Source: Selaginella moellendorffii | Lineage: Eukaryota > Streptophyta > Lycopodiopsida > Selaginellales > Selaginellaceae | Length of the DNA: 64,000 nucleotides | Direction: 5' to 3' | NCBI RefSeq assembly: GCF_000143415.4 | Contig: NW_003314400.1 | Coordinates: 202,923 to 266,922 of the forward strand | In this document: positions 32,100 to 42,572 of the stretch, piece by piece | Layout: the number at the start of each line of letters is the position of its first letter | How positions within the stretch are numbered: the first letter of the stretch is position 1 | Made by a program: the position numbers and the translations under genes | Notes under the pieces: model-generated | The model's database searches: none | What the model saw: only the letters and a program-made list of their open reading frames with translations | Told to the model about the DNA's origin: nothing

Positions 32100-32800
32100 T
32101 TAGCTCCTCCGCCGGCGCCACCGAGGCGCAGGGATGCGCGAGAGATTCCCGGGGAATGCGCCTAAGCCCTAAAACCCCGCCAGTTACACGTGGCAAAATC
32201 CAAAACACCCATGACGACATGTATGGGAAATCCATGCGCGGGACCAAAACGGGAAACGAGGCTTGTTTTTGATCGAATTCCGTGGTTTGCTTCAATGCCA
32301 TTGTCACCGTGATCAGCGATGCTTGAATGATCAGTGACTGTGTAGTGGAATGTGATTATTTCGGCATATGAAGATAGCAAAGAAGCTATTCGATAGGATG
32401 GAACGAGATTCTCACTGATCAATCCAGACTCGACGATCGTTATGCAGAGATCTTGATGGAGCACGAAACTTCTTTGCGAGGACGACACCATGTCATGAGC
32501 AACACTTCTCAACTCATTTGCGCAGCATGGCTACACTATTCTAGCAAAAGAAGCATTTACAAGGATGTGATCATTCAATGACCGTTTTTCTAACAGAGAC
32601 AATACTCGACAAGGAAAGAAGAGAAAGAACGAAAACGAGAAAAGAGAAAAGATCGAGATCAACAATTTCGGGGAGGAATTGGAATAGGATGTAGGTATTT
32701 TTCTTCCGTGAGCTTCGCATCTCAGTAAGTTCTTCACTAAATTACCACTTTGTTCTATGTAAAGTTCTTCGCTATGTTTTTCTTCTGTGATCTTCACAAG
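32100..32800 (-). repeat. MED16 5' flank, inverted copy
   Basis: Upstream of the truncated MED16 copy. It matches 16690-17391 in reverse and 39750-40400 in reverse, so it sits in two inverted repeats at once. Confidence 0.8.
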
Positions 32801-33130
32801 ATTTCTTGCAAGGTTTTTAAAGTTCTATAATGCTACATTCTCGCTCGTAAGAAATCCTGTTCTTGGAGCTCCTCCTTGGAGGACTCTTTTTTGTCATAGA
32901 AAATTCCATCTCCTTCTTGGCGTTGGATCTCAAGTAGCTCTCCTGGCTCACCAGCGAGTAGTGAGATGAGGAGGAGCTCTTGTTCCTCAGAGCCCACTGC
33001 CTCAGCCTGTAGCAATCGTTCCAGCAATCGAGCTCTACCTTCGCGGAAGTTCCAGCCAATGCGAAGCTCTACAACATCATTCTCACGCGGCTGTGCAAGC
33101 ATGGGAAGGAGAAGGAGGCTCACTCCCATT
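32800..33130 (-). pseudogene. Chimeric PPR-tail / P-class PPR fragment
   Basis: On the minus strand the shared PPR-pseudogene tail (LLISLLAGEPGELLEIQRQE) is fused to the last unit of the P-class PPR gene. That unit is readable on the plus strand as AEVPANAKLYNIILTRLCKH at about 33040-33110. This is a breakpoint join, not a gene. Confidence 0.6.
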
Positions 33131-33289
33131 AAATAAGTAGCCGGGATGCAAACCAGTGAGCATCGTGTGAGGAAAGTTTGCAGTTTCTTCTAACGAGTAT
33201 TTCTGTCAGGTGTCACTTCAACAAGTTCCGCCAGAATTAAACACGGGAAGAATGACTTGGCAAACAGTGAGCTTCCGCTTGATTCATTT

Positions 33290-34445
33290 TGACTGTTTTT
33301 GCTAATCTTTCCGTGTTTTGGTCGTGGGAAGTTTCAGCCGTCGAGAAGCTTCGACTATAGCTTCTTTTGCGTTTTTTACTACTCTGATGCTATGACAAAG
33401 AAGAACTCCGTTTTGCAAGGTCCTAGAATGACATCTGCAACAGATCTCTGGCACTCAAGGATTGATAAATGGCTGCACGAGATCATGGTAATGTCCCTTC
33501 TCGCACCTCGATTTCAGCTCACTGGATTTTTTAATTTTTTTTTTCAGGAGCTTTCAGGAATGCTTCCATTTGAGCACTGACAGCTGCGATCTCGAACAGA
33601 GCTTTGCACCAGCAGGATCGGGAAAGGAAGTTGGGTTTCAAACCTTTGAGGATCATGGTCTAGGAGCTGAGACAACAGCATAAACAAGTAGCTCTGGTGA
33701 GTTTCGTTTGAAAAAATTTCCGATATTTCACAGGTATCCAAGTTGGCTTTTTTTTCTCTATTCGTTTTGTTAATCAGGCTGTATGGAAGGAGTGGGTTTC
33801 GTGGTGTGTAGAGTTCGGCGTTGACGCACCCTACGAGATTGGCGGGTCCAGTTCTCCTCGAACGAGATCTGTACTTCCACAGGCTGAGGTTTTGCCTTCT
33901 CAAACAAAATCACCTCTTGTTTTTCTGATCTCTAATTCCAGGCTAACTTTCGAGACGCTTCGGAAGCTGCGAGGGGGGCCAAGAGTATGCGCGAAAACGA
34001 GTGACGGCCCTCGTTTTCACGCATTCTCTTGGGAATAATGTGTTCAGATATTTTCTGGAATGGTTGAAACAAGAAGTACCGCCCAAACTGTACACCACTT
34101 GGATCGACGATCACATTTTCACGTATCATGCTCTAGGTGAGATTGGCGGATTGTGAACTTTCTTAGCAGCAATGCTATCTCTTGCAGGTGCTCCTTTTCT
34201 AGGAGCTCCAGATGCTCTGAAAGGCGTTCTTTCTGGGGTGACGTTTGGATTAACCAATTTCAGAGGTTCGTTAAAGCTGTTGGGACTTCGCAACGTCATT
34301 GACTTTTACTTCGTTTTGATAGGGTGCAGCTCGAATCATGCTTAGAACTTTCAGTTCCGGTTTGTGGATGTTGCCGTTTTCTGACGACAAATCACTGTCT
34401 CAAAGGAATACGACCAAAACGAAAGGCTTAGTTGCTCCAGACTTC
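33290..34445 (+). pseudogene. PSAT-like fragment, copy 3
   Basis: Direct repeat of copy 1 (offset 21,800), with VWKEWVSWCVEFGVDAPY, NNVFRYFLEWLKQEVPPKL and GAPFLGAPDALKGVLSGVTF present. It has the same APYE deletion, the same palindrome (33979-34032) and the same 3' join to PPR sequence. Confidence 0.8.
33979..34032. repeat. Palindrome in PSAT copy 3
   Basis: 23-nt arms with two mismatches around TGACGGCC. Confidence 0.9.
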
Positions 34446-35230
34446 GCTGAGCTTCTCTGGCTCACCAGCGAGTAGTGAGACGAGGAGGAGCTCTTGTTCC
34501 TCAGAGCTCGCTGCCTCAGCTTGTAGTAATCGTCCCAACAATCGAGCTCCACCCTTGTCTTGCGTTCTATCATCATCACCCCGCGACAGCCGAGCTTGCT
34601 GGTCTCCGTGATCCCAACTCCCTCCCTCTCGCCACAACTTGTGTAGTCCTAAGCTCACTACGTGTTTCCTGGCTTGGAGGATCATAGCAGCGAGGAGGTA
34701 TAAAGGTACCACCGCGACTCCGCCGAGAACAAGTGGACAAACGTCACGGCCCCCGGGGCTCAAGCCGTTTGCCAGCATCTCCCAGAAGAGCTCCACGGCT
34801 TTCTAGATCGTTGCGCACATATCCAGCGATCATCGCAGTCCACGTGACTTCGTCCTTGAAAACCATGTCCCAGAACAACCTCTCGGCAGTTTCCAGGCCT
34901 CCGTAGCTGGCGTACACGTCGAGCAATGCGGTCGTGAGCACTGCATCGTCTTCCAGGCCACCGCTCTCCAGAAGTTCCTGGTAGAGGAGCTTGCCTTGCA
35001 CTGGTGCAGGAATGATCGAGCAGGCAGTGAGAGCACTCGATCTGTGTGCAGCAGGGCGAACACTGGAGGCGGCTGCGAAGGATTGCCGCGAATTTGTGCT
35101 AGATTATTCTCCTGTACGCACCCTTTGAGAAGATACACAGAGGCTCTCGACACTGATGTGTTGACATCCACGGTTCGCGAGAGATCTCCATACCTTCGCT
35201 TCCATCCAGGGCTCCAAGAACTTGGCATTC
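34430..35230 (-). pseudogene. PLS-type PPR pseudogene
   Basis: Same as the copy at 12640-13740 but with the 12.9-13.2 kb part deleted. It reads LLYQELLESGGLEDDAVLTT, LLDVYASYGGLETAERLFWD and VTWTAMIAGYVRNDLESRG, then joins the tail. Confidence 0.75.
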
Positions 35231-35522
35231 ACAGATGCTGCTGCCGTGTGTCGAATCTGCTGCAAACTCATCTAGCAGGATCTATGTATCTTATGACCAA
35301 GGAGCAAGCTCTAAACCCCTTGTAAAGTAGCGACAACTTCTCAGTGAATCCAGGTGCCAGGAATTGCTACATTGACCATGTGACGAGGAGAATAGCTTTG
35401 TAGTCAACCCGATCCAGGAGGTCGTACGTTGACCACGGCTAAATAAGGATATTCTTAAAGGGATTTCTTTTAAATAGGATCAATATAAAAGGGTTTATTC
35501 TGCAAAACATTTCTAGGGTTAC

Positions 35523-36464
35523 ATGGCAATAGCTTTTGGACAGTTGGTTGGAAAACTTGAGGCTGAAAGGAAGATTGAAGTTATGTGGGATGTTGGTTGT
35601 TACTGTAATGCTATCTCACGAAAATTAGTGGAAGAACTCAATATCACAGTGGATATAAATTGGCAAGTTAAGGATTTTAAATTTACAATACAGGGTTGTG
35701 AATTCAAAGAAACTTTCACTGCATTACCACTTGTTTCACATAGCAGCGATATAATGCTGGGTTCACCATGGATACATCAACATTGCCTACAATTAAATTG
35801 CAATGATAGTAAAAGTACAATAACATTTGAGATAGATGGTATTGTATATTGTCTTACTGGTGACAATAACTTATCTCGGTCAAAAAGGTTTAGAAGGATA
35901 AATCAACATATATGTAATATGTTTTATGATCTGTATTACCCTGGCAGAATCAATGACTACGAAATCAAAATCGTAATAGATAATGGTTGTGACGCATCAG
36001 CTATATCACTTGATCTTGTCAAGAAACTTGGACTCCCTACAGTTCACAGTCACAAGTATTTTGGAATCAGGCCAATTGCAGCTGATCAATTGGAGGAAGG
36101 TTATGGAGTTGAGAATTTAGCTTATAACTTGGGAAAGTTTTTTGAAAGAAGAACATTTGATGTGCTTAAAGACTCCTCTGATAGTATATTTCTTGGGAAA
36201 GATTGGCTTGACAAGCACTCAGCAATCATTGACTTTAGAAATCACAATGTTACTTTTAAATGCAGTGAATCAGGTTTGTGGTACAGATTTCAATATCCTC
36301 ATGGTATTTATGAAGTGAGTAAAGATAAATTCAAGGAAGAGATGAATAGCTTGTGTTGGTGCTCCAACACTATAGAAGATCAAGCTGCAGTAAAACTTTC
36401 TAATCCTTATACCTGGAGAATGCCATCTTTTGGAGTCCTCCTGCAATGGTTTAGGTTGAGATGA
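35523..36464 (+). CDS. Two-domain retropepsin-like protein (intact, second copy)
   Basis: 313 residues, nearly identical to 13989-14930. The only differences I notice in the protein are around KHSAIIDF versus KHSATIDF. Both D-V-G (23-25) and D-N-G (153-155) and both LG-xx-W motifs are retained. Keeping a full frame in two copies, while the neighbouring captured fragments are frame-broken, makes recent amplification or selection plausible. Confidence 0.75.
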   Translation: MAIAFGQLVGKLEAERKIEVMWDVGCYCNAISRKLVEELNITVDINWQVKDFKFTIQGCEFKETFTALPLVSHSSDIMLGSPWIHQHCLQLNCNDSKSTITFEIDGIVYCLTGDNNLSRSKRFRRINQHICNMFYDLYYPGRINDYEIKIVIDNGCDASAISLDLVKKLGLPTVHSHKYFGIRPIAADQLEEGYGVENLAYNLGKFFERRTFDVLKDSSDSIFLGKDWLDKHSAIIDFRNHNVTFKCSESGLWYRFQYPHGIYEVSKDKFKEEMNSLCWCSNTIEDQAAVKLSNPYTWRMPSFGVLLQWFRLR

Positions 36465-36839
36465 CCAAGGATGACAGACAGATAAACCCTATAATAAAAA
36501 TAATGTGATCTTTTGGACAATATATAAGTCTATAGATTTGCTTAGAGAGAGTGATCTTGGACGCCAGCCAAGTCAGGTTGATCTGCCATCAGCAATGGAA
36601 TCCAACCGCCCGTTTCTACGGCTCAGGTCAAGTCAAGCGTAGTCAAACTTCTTCAAAGCTCAAGGAAGAAATATAGCTACGTGACACCTGTCATATTCCA
36701 ATTCCTCCCAGAAATTGTTGATCTTGAGCTTTTCGCTTTTTTCGTTTGTTCTTTGTTGAGTAATGTCTTTGTTAAAAAAACGGTCATTGAATAAAAAAGA
36801 TTGATCGGAGCATCGTCCTTGCAAAGTGAACTTTCGTGC

Positions 36840-37140
36840 TCCATCAAGATCTCTGCATCAAAATCAAGAGATGCAGTTTACACCTCATGCACTGGAATAC
36901 AAAGAGAAAGAGAGTGATGAAAACGAAAACGAAGAAAAGACCATGTTTGAATACCTTGTGTAGGACGGTCTTCCACGACGAAGTTATCACGTCCCCCCTG
37001 GAGCCCATGAAACCTGTGTAGCTTCCCAAGCCAACCGCGGTTTCCACACCGCAAGCAGCGTCTCGCTCCGCAAACCTCCGCTTTCGAGGCCACTAATCCA
37101 TGGGCCTTCCGTGCTTGTCCAGGCTTTCACCGGACATGAT
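36840..37140 (-). pseudogene. MED16 3'-exon fragment, inverted
   Basis: Same piece as at 6075-6350 and 15290-15620. Minus-strand reading is VGLGSYTGFMGSRGDVITSS and the following MED16 intron. Confidence 0.8.
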
Positions 37141-37179
37141 TCTCTTGTTCCATTCTTCGTCTCGGCTCACACCCAAGCC

Positions 37180-38120
37180 GGGGACTGGAGATGACTCTGT
37201 CGCTCTTCGCGGGAATGCAGCTGGATGGCGTCACTGCACACAGATGGAGTGCCTGCTCGAGCATTCCAGCTCCAGTGCAAGGCAAGCTCCTCTACCAGGA
37301 ACTTCTAAAGAGTGGTGGTCTGGAAGACGATGCAGTGCTCACGACCGCACTGGTCGACATGTATGCCAGCTGCGGAGGCCTGGAAACCGCCGACAGGGAC
37401 ATGGTTTTCAAGGGCGACGTCTCGTGGACTGCGATGATCGCTGGATATGTGCGCAAAGAAAGCCGTGGAGCTCTTCTGGGAGGTGCTGGCACACGGCATG
37501 ATCCCCGGGGCCGTGACGTTTCTCCACTTGTTCTCGGCAGCTTCATGGAGGAGTCGCGGTCGTACCTTTACACGATGCTTGAGGACTACAAGCTGGTGCC
37601 GGAGCTGGATCACCAGGTCTGTGATTGATCGGCTTGCTGGGACGGCTCGACAGGGCCGATGAGCTGCTCCAAACCGGGCCTGGAGGACGCTGCTTTCGGC
37701 TTGCAAGACGCACACAACAAACAAGGATCGAGCGGACCAAGCGGCAAAGAAGAATAACAGCGAGCTCGATCCGGGATGTGCTCCCATCCTCTCCAACTTA
37801 AACGCCGATGCTGGGGAATGCAAAGGCGGAAGAAGCAACAGCTGCAGGGCCAGCTCCTCGTTGCTATGATCCTCCAAGCCAGGAAACACGTAGTGAGCTT
37901 AGGACTACACAAGTTGTGGCGAGAGGGAGGGAGTTGGGATCACGGAGACCAGCAAGCTCGGCTGTCGCGGGGTGATGATGATAGAACGCAAGACAAGGGT
38001 GGAGCTCGATTGTTGGGACGATTACTACAAGCTGAGGCAGCGAGCTCTGAGGAACAAGAGCTCCTCCTCGTCTCACTACTCGCTGGTGAGCCAGAGAAGC
38101 TCAGCGAAGTCTGGAGCAAC
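37180..38120 (+). pseudogene. PLS-type PPR 3' fragment
   Basis: A 145-codon stretch reads MTLSLFAGMQLDGVTAH, VDMYASCGGLETADRD, DVSWTAMIAGYVRKESRG and ELDHQVCD. It then enters the right arm of the inverted repeat and loses frame. Confidence 0.75.
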
Positions 38121-39265
38121 TAAGCCTTTCGTTTTGGTCGTATTCCTTTGAGACAGTGATTTGTCGTCAGAAAACGGCAACATCCACAAACCGGAACTGA
38201 AAGTTCTAAGCATGATTCGAGCTGCACCCTATCAAAACGAAGTAAAAGTCAATGACGTTGCGAAGTCCCAACAGCTTTAACGAACCTCTGAAATTGGTTA
38301 ATCCAAACGTCACCCCAGAAAGAACGCCTTTCAGAGCATCTGGAGCTCCTAGAAAAGGAGCACCTGCAAGAGATAGCATTGCTGCTAAGAAAGTTCACAA
38401 TCCGCCAATCTCACCTAGAGCATGATACGTGAAAATGTGATCGTCGATCCAAGTGGTGTACAGTTTGGGCGGTACTTCTTGTTTCAACCATTCCAGAAAA
38501 TATCTGAACACATTATTCCCAAGAGAATGCGTGAAAACGAGGGCCGTCACTCGTTTTCGCGCATACTCTTGGCCCCCCTCGCAGCTTCCGAAGCGTCTCG
38601 AAAGTTAGCCTGGAATTAGAGATCAGAAAAACAAGAGGTGATTTTGTTTGAGAAGGCAAAACCTCAGCCTGTGGAAGTACAGATCTCGTTCGAGGAGAAC
38701 TGGACCCGCCAATCTCGTAGGGTGCGTCAACGCCGAACTCTACACACCACGAAACCCACTCCTTCCATACAGCCTGATTAACAAAACGAATAGAGAAAAA
38801 AAAGCCAACTTGGATACCTGTGAAATATCGGAAATTTTTTCAAACGAAACTCACCAGAGCTACTTGTTTATGCTGTTGTCTCAGCTCCTAGACCATGATC
38901 CTCAAAGGTTTGAAACCCAACTTCCTTTCCCGATCCTGCTGGTGCAAAGCTCTGTTCGAGATCGCAGCTGTCAGTGCTCAAATGGAAGCATTCCTGAAAG
39001 CTCCTGAAAAAAAAAATTAAAAAATCCAGTGAGCTGAAATCGAGGTGCGAGAAGGGACATTACCATGATCTCGTGCAGCCATTTATCAATCCTTGAGTGC
39101 CAGAGATCTGTTGCAGATGTCATTCTAGGACCTTGCAAAACGGAGTTCTTCTTTGTCATAGCATCAGAGTAGTAAAAAACGCAAAAGAAGCTATAGTCGA
39201 AGCTTCTCGACGGCTGAAACTTCCCACGACCAAAACACGGAAAGATTAGCAAAAACAGTCAAAAT
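38105..39265 (-). pseudogene. PSAT-like fragment, copy 4
   Basis: Mirror image of copy 3 in the right arm of the inverted repeat, with the same exons and the palindrome at 38519-38572. Non-functional. Confidence 0.8.
38519..38572. repeat. Palindrome in PSAT copy 4
   Basis: 23-nt arms with two mismatches around GGCCGTCA. Confidence 0.9.
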
Positions 39266-39489
39266 GAATCAAGCGGAAGCTCACTGTTTGCCAAGTCATT
39301 CTTCCCGTGTTTAATTCTGGCGGAACTTGTTGAAGTGACACCTGACAGAAATACTCGTTAGAAGAAACTGCAAACTTTCCTCACACGATGCTCACTGGTT
39401 TGCATCCCGGCTACTTATTTAATGGGAGTGAGCCTCCTTCTCCTTCCCATGCTTGCACAGCCGCGTGAGAATGATGTTGTAGAGCTTCG

Positions 39490-40410
39490 CATTGGCTGGA
39501 ACTTCCGCGAAGGTAGAGCTCGATTGCTGGAACGATTGCTACAGGCTGAGGCAGTGGGCTCTGAGGAACAAGAGCTCCTCCTCATCTCACTACTCGCTGG
39601 TGAGCCAGGAGAGCTACTTGAGATCCAACGCCAAGAAGGAGATGGAATTTTCTATGACAAAAAAGAGTCCTCCAAGGAGGAGCTCCAAGAACAGGATTTC
39701 TTACGAGCGAGAATGTAGCATTATAGAACTTTAAAAACCTTGCAAGAAATCTTGTGAAGATCACAGAAGAAAAACATAGCGAAGAACTTTACATAGAACA
39801 AAGTGGTAATTTAGTGAAGAACTTACTGAGATGCGAAGCTCACGGAAGAAAAATACCTACATCCTATTCCAATTCCTCCCCGAAATTGTTGATCTCGATC
39901 TTTTCTCTTTTCTCGTTTTCGTTCTTTCTCTTCTTTCCTTGTCGAGTATTGTCTCTGTTAGAAAAACGGTCATTGAATGATCGCAGTATGACATCCTTGT
40001 AAATGCTTCTTTTGCTAGAATAGTGTAGCCATGCTGCGCAAATGAGTTGAGAAGTGTTGCTCATGACATGGTGTCGTCCTCGCAAAGAAGTTTCGTGCTC
40101 CATCAAGATCTCTGCATAACGATCGTCGAGTCTGGATTGATCAGTGAGAATCTCGTTCCATCCTATCGAATAGCTTCTTTGCTATCTTCATATGCCGAAA
40201 TTATCACATTCCACTACACAGTCACTGATCATTCAAGCATCGCTGATCACGGTGACAATGGCATTGAAGCAAACCACGGAATTCGATCAAAAACAAGCCT
40301 CGTTTCCCGTTTTGGGTCCCGCGCATGGATTTCCCATACATGTCGTCATGGGTGTTTTGGATTTTGCCACGTGTAACTGGCGGGGTTTTAGGGCTTAGGC
40401 GCATTCCCCA
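39490..40410 (+). repeat. PPR tail plus MED16 5' flank copy
   Basis: It matches 16440-17340 and continues into xylose isomerase sequence at about 40405 (ATTCCCCAGGAACCGCGC against ATTCCCCGGGAATCTCTC upstream of MED16), which marks a breakpoint. Confidence 0.75.
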
Positions 40411-40447
40411 GGAACCGCGCAGCTTTTCAAGCACCCAAGATACATGC

Positions 40448-41300
40448 ATGGCGCAGCCACCAGGTATTGTTGCTCTCTTTCCTCAGCGACAATTTTTGAA
40501 ATCGGCCGCTGAGTACAAGAAGAAGATCGAATTTGACGGTAAGTATCTCACGCTGACTGCTTGGTGCTGAGACATTTTTTTGCTTTCATATCGCAGGCGT
40601 GCTTCTCATTGAACCAAAGCCTCAGGAACCCACGAAGCATCAGTACGGGCTTGCTTTAAACTTAATTCACCTTACTTAATGTTTGTTTATGTAGATATGA
40701 TTGGGATGCTGCAACGGCAATTGGATTCTTGCAAAAACATGGATTGAAGGGTAAGCTAGCTTGTGGTTTTCCCCATAGATCCATCTAACTCTATTCCTCC
40801 GGCGTGGACAACTTCGAATGCAACCACGCAACGACACAGGTAAGACAGCCGAAAGTTTATTGTTTGTACTGATACTCGTGGAATGCAGCTGCTGTCATGA
40901 ACTGGAAGTTTCTCGAACCAATGGAGTTTTGGGAAAACGCTCAAACAGGTAGGTTTTTTCCGCTACTTCGTTTCACGCAGTACCTCAGAGATTTTCTTTC
41001 AGGATGGGATACCGACCTGCTCCTGATGGATATTGCAGAAACCACGCAAGTGATGCTTTGAGTGCTTCAGAATGTAAGTCACTCGAAAACTTGTTTCTTC
41101 GCCTGACCGTATCATCTTTTGTTTATCTTATCTTCGTGTAGGGAGGTCTTGCTCCTGGTGGGCTCAACTTCGATGCCAAACTGTGCATATGTTTAGAAAC
41201 CATTCCTACCGATTCGTGCTCACTTGTGTGTTGTGTGTTGTGTTTCAGGAGAAGGGAAAGTACAGACATAGGCACGGGCAAGAATTTTCTTTCAGGAGGG
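40448..41300 (+). pseudogene. Xylose isomerase, 3'-half fragment
   Basis: Short exons and introns give FLKSAAEYKKKIEFDG, VLLIEPKPQEPTKHQ, YDWDAATAIGFLQKHGLK, FECNHATTQ, WDTDLLLMDIAETTQVML, GGLAPGGLNFDAKL and RRESTDIG, in the order of plant xylose isomerase (D-xylose to D-xylulose). The N-terminal half and the extreme C-terminus are missing, the ECNHAT exon is degraded, and a TGA follows TTQVML. Exons 40448-40538, 40597-40642 and 40695-40750 are clear. It sits directly behind a MED16 5' flank, with AAG/CAG splice signals preserved. Confidence 0.85.
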
Positions 41301-41689
41301 TATTCTTCCAAGTATTGTGAATGCAAGCTTTGACTCTGCTTTGGGAGCTTCTATTGAGGGACACTAAAGCTTTCTACGATGTTTCCCTTACCTATTGTCC
41401 CCAGACTGGTGTGTTAGTCTGGGGAGCTTGGATTTGAAGAGCTGGAGCAGGAGGCCCTGAGAATGGAGGAGCCACTACCTGCGTGCTAGCTGAGATGGTG
41501 TTCTATAACTCATGAGATAGCTCCATCTTCACCAGCCCAGTCTCCAAAGCTATCCCGCTCCGGAGGAAGAGGTGATCGCGGAGGTGAGGCTGCTAGCGAC
41601 AATGTGGACATGGATTTGCACTTGAGGAGCGTGGCGTAGGTCTGGCATACTTGCGACTGGAATTGGAAGTGGTGGGCAAGGAGAATGCA
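41301..41689. other. Spacer, no supported gene
   Basis: No coding similarity is seen. It may hold decayed ends of the neighbouring xylose isomerase and SNF2 fragments. Confidence 0.4.
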
Positions 41690-42180
41690 CCTCATTTGTT
41701 ACAATTGAGTACGTGGTTAACACAACGTCATATTTGGCTAACTCGTAGGGACACCTCTTCCTGTTACCTTGCCGCCGCTGTAACTTTTTCCTCGATCTCA
41801 TGATACCACTGTCTCAAAACGCTTGTCGGGCGTACGACAAGAGTGCCACCCCTTCTATTTGGCTCCGGCTTCTGCATAAGCTCAGGATCTCAGGTTTAAT
41901 CTCAGGTTTAATGGCTTGTGTTCCCGGATTGACGTCAAGGAGATCGTTCAACCAATATGACATACAAAAGGCTCACCTGGTCATCTGCTAGAAAGCCACC
42001 AGAACAATTTCCACGCTCCTCGCTCTTCACCATCCAAGCTAAAGCTATTCTCTACAAAGATCGCTTTAAACCCGTGAAACATAGAAGATTTAAAAGTATA
42101 CCTCATTCCCTCATCTGGAGTGGCCTCTTCGTTTGTTTCAGGAGTGATCATTCTCTGTGGGAAAAGAAAATGTAAACATC
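41690..42180 (-). pseudogene. SNF2-family helicase fragment (CHR28/SMARCA3-like)
   Basis: On the minus strand the exon 42051-41977 reads RIALAWMVKSEERG followed by CSGGFLADDQ, the start of helicase motif I. The next exon should give GLGKT but is absent. Then come GTLVVRPTSVLRQWYHEIEE (about 41860-41770) and YELAKYDVVLTTYSIVTNEV (about 41760-41690), corresponding to motifs Ia-Ib. The remainder of the ATPase is missing. An upstream exon (42154-42110) gives ITPETNEEATPDEG. Non-functional chromatin-remodeller remnant. Confidence 0.8.
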
Positions 42181-42572
42181 CAAATAGCAGTCAATGCAAG
42201 TGTACCTCCAAGATCCGGCGAAGACATTTGTCTACGTGCACCGGTTGAGCAGCTTGTGTTTGTGCTCGTGTTGTGAACTGATTCTTCCTTCTTTGGAGTT
42301 GCTTGACTCAAAGGCTCCTTCTTTGGGCCTGCATGGACATACGAACCCGATGACGACGGCTGATCAAACCTTCTACCAGTTGGCAAAACTTCTTCCTTGT
42401 TTGGAGGAGCTGTCCAGCGGTAAGACGAAGTTGCTATGCTGGCTTGACCATTCCGGCGAACCACGGGCACCGGTTGAGCAGATTTGGAGTTGTGTTTGTG
42501 CTCGTGTTCTGAACTGGTTCTTCCTTCTTCTTTGGGCCTGCATGGACAGATGAACCCGACGAAGCCGGCTGA
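42181..42572 (-). repeat. Two tandem ~190-nt units in SNF2 N-terminal region
   Basis: Minus-strand reading repeats the pattern RRFDQPxSSGSxVHAGPKK and NTSTNT twice, in different frames (about 42230-42430 and 42430-42620). This is an internal duplication of the low-complexity N-terminal region. Confidence 0.6.

Larger units (their letters stand above)
32150..34690 (+). repeat. Left arm of a 2.5-kb inverted repeat
   Basis: Matched positions 32787/39764, 33299/39252 and 34475/38076 all sum to 72,551, so the arms are indel-free over these points. The right arm is about 37860-40400. The 3.2-kb spacer holds a retropepsin-like ORF and PPR/MED16 pieces. Confidence 0.9.
35180..37860 (+). repeat. Mosaic repeat unit A, copy 3
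   Basis: Direct copy of 4470-7100 and 13690-16300, forming the spacer of the 72,551-sum inverted repeat. Confidence 0.8.
37860..40400 (-). repeat. Right arm of the 2.5-kb inverted repeat
   Basis: Reverse complement of 32150-34690. It contains PSAT copy 4 and a plus-strand MED16 5' flank. Confidence 0.9.

Noticed and set aside
42138-42470. Independent minus-strand gene of 110 codons
   Set aside because: It is the internally duplicated low-complexity part of the SNF2-type N-terminus, in a shifted frame, with no own start context.
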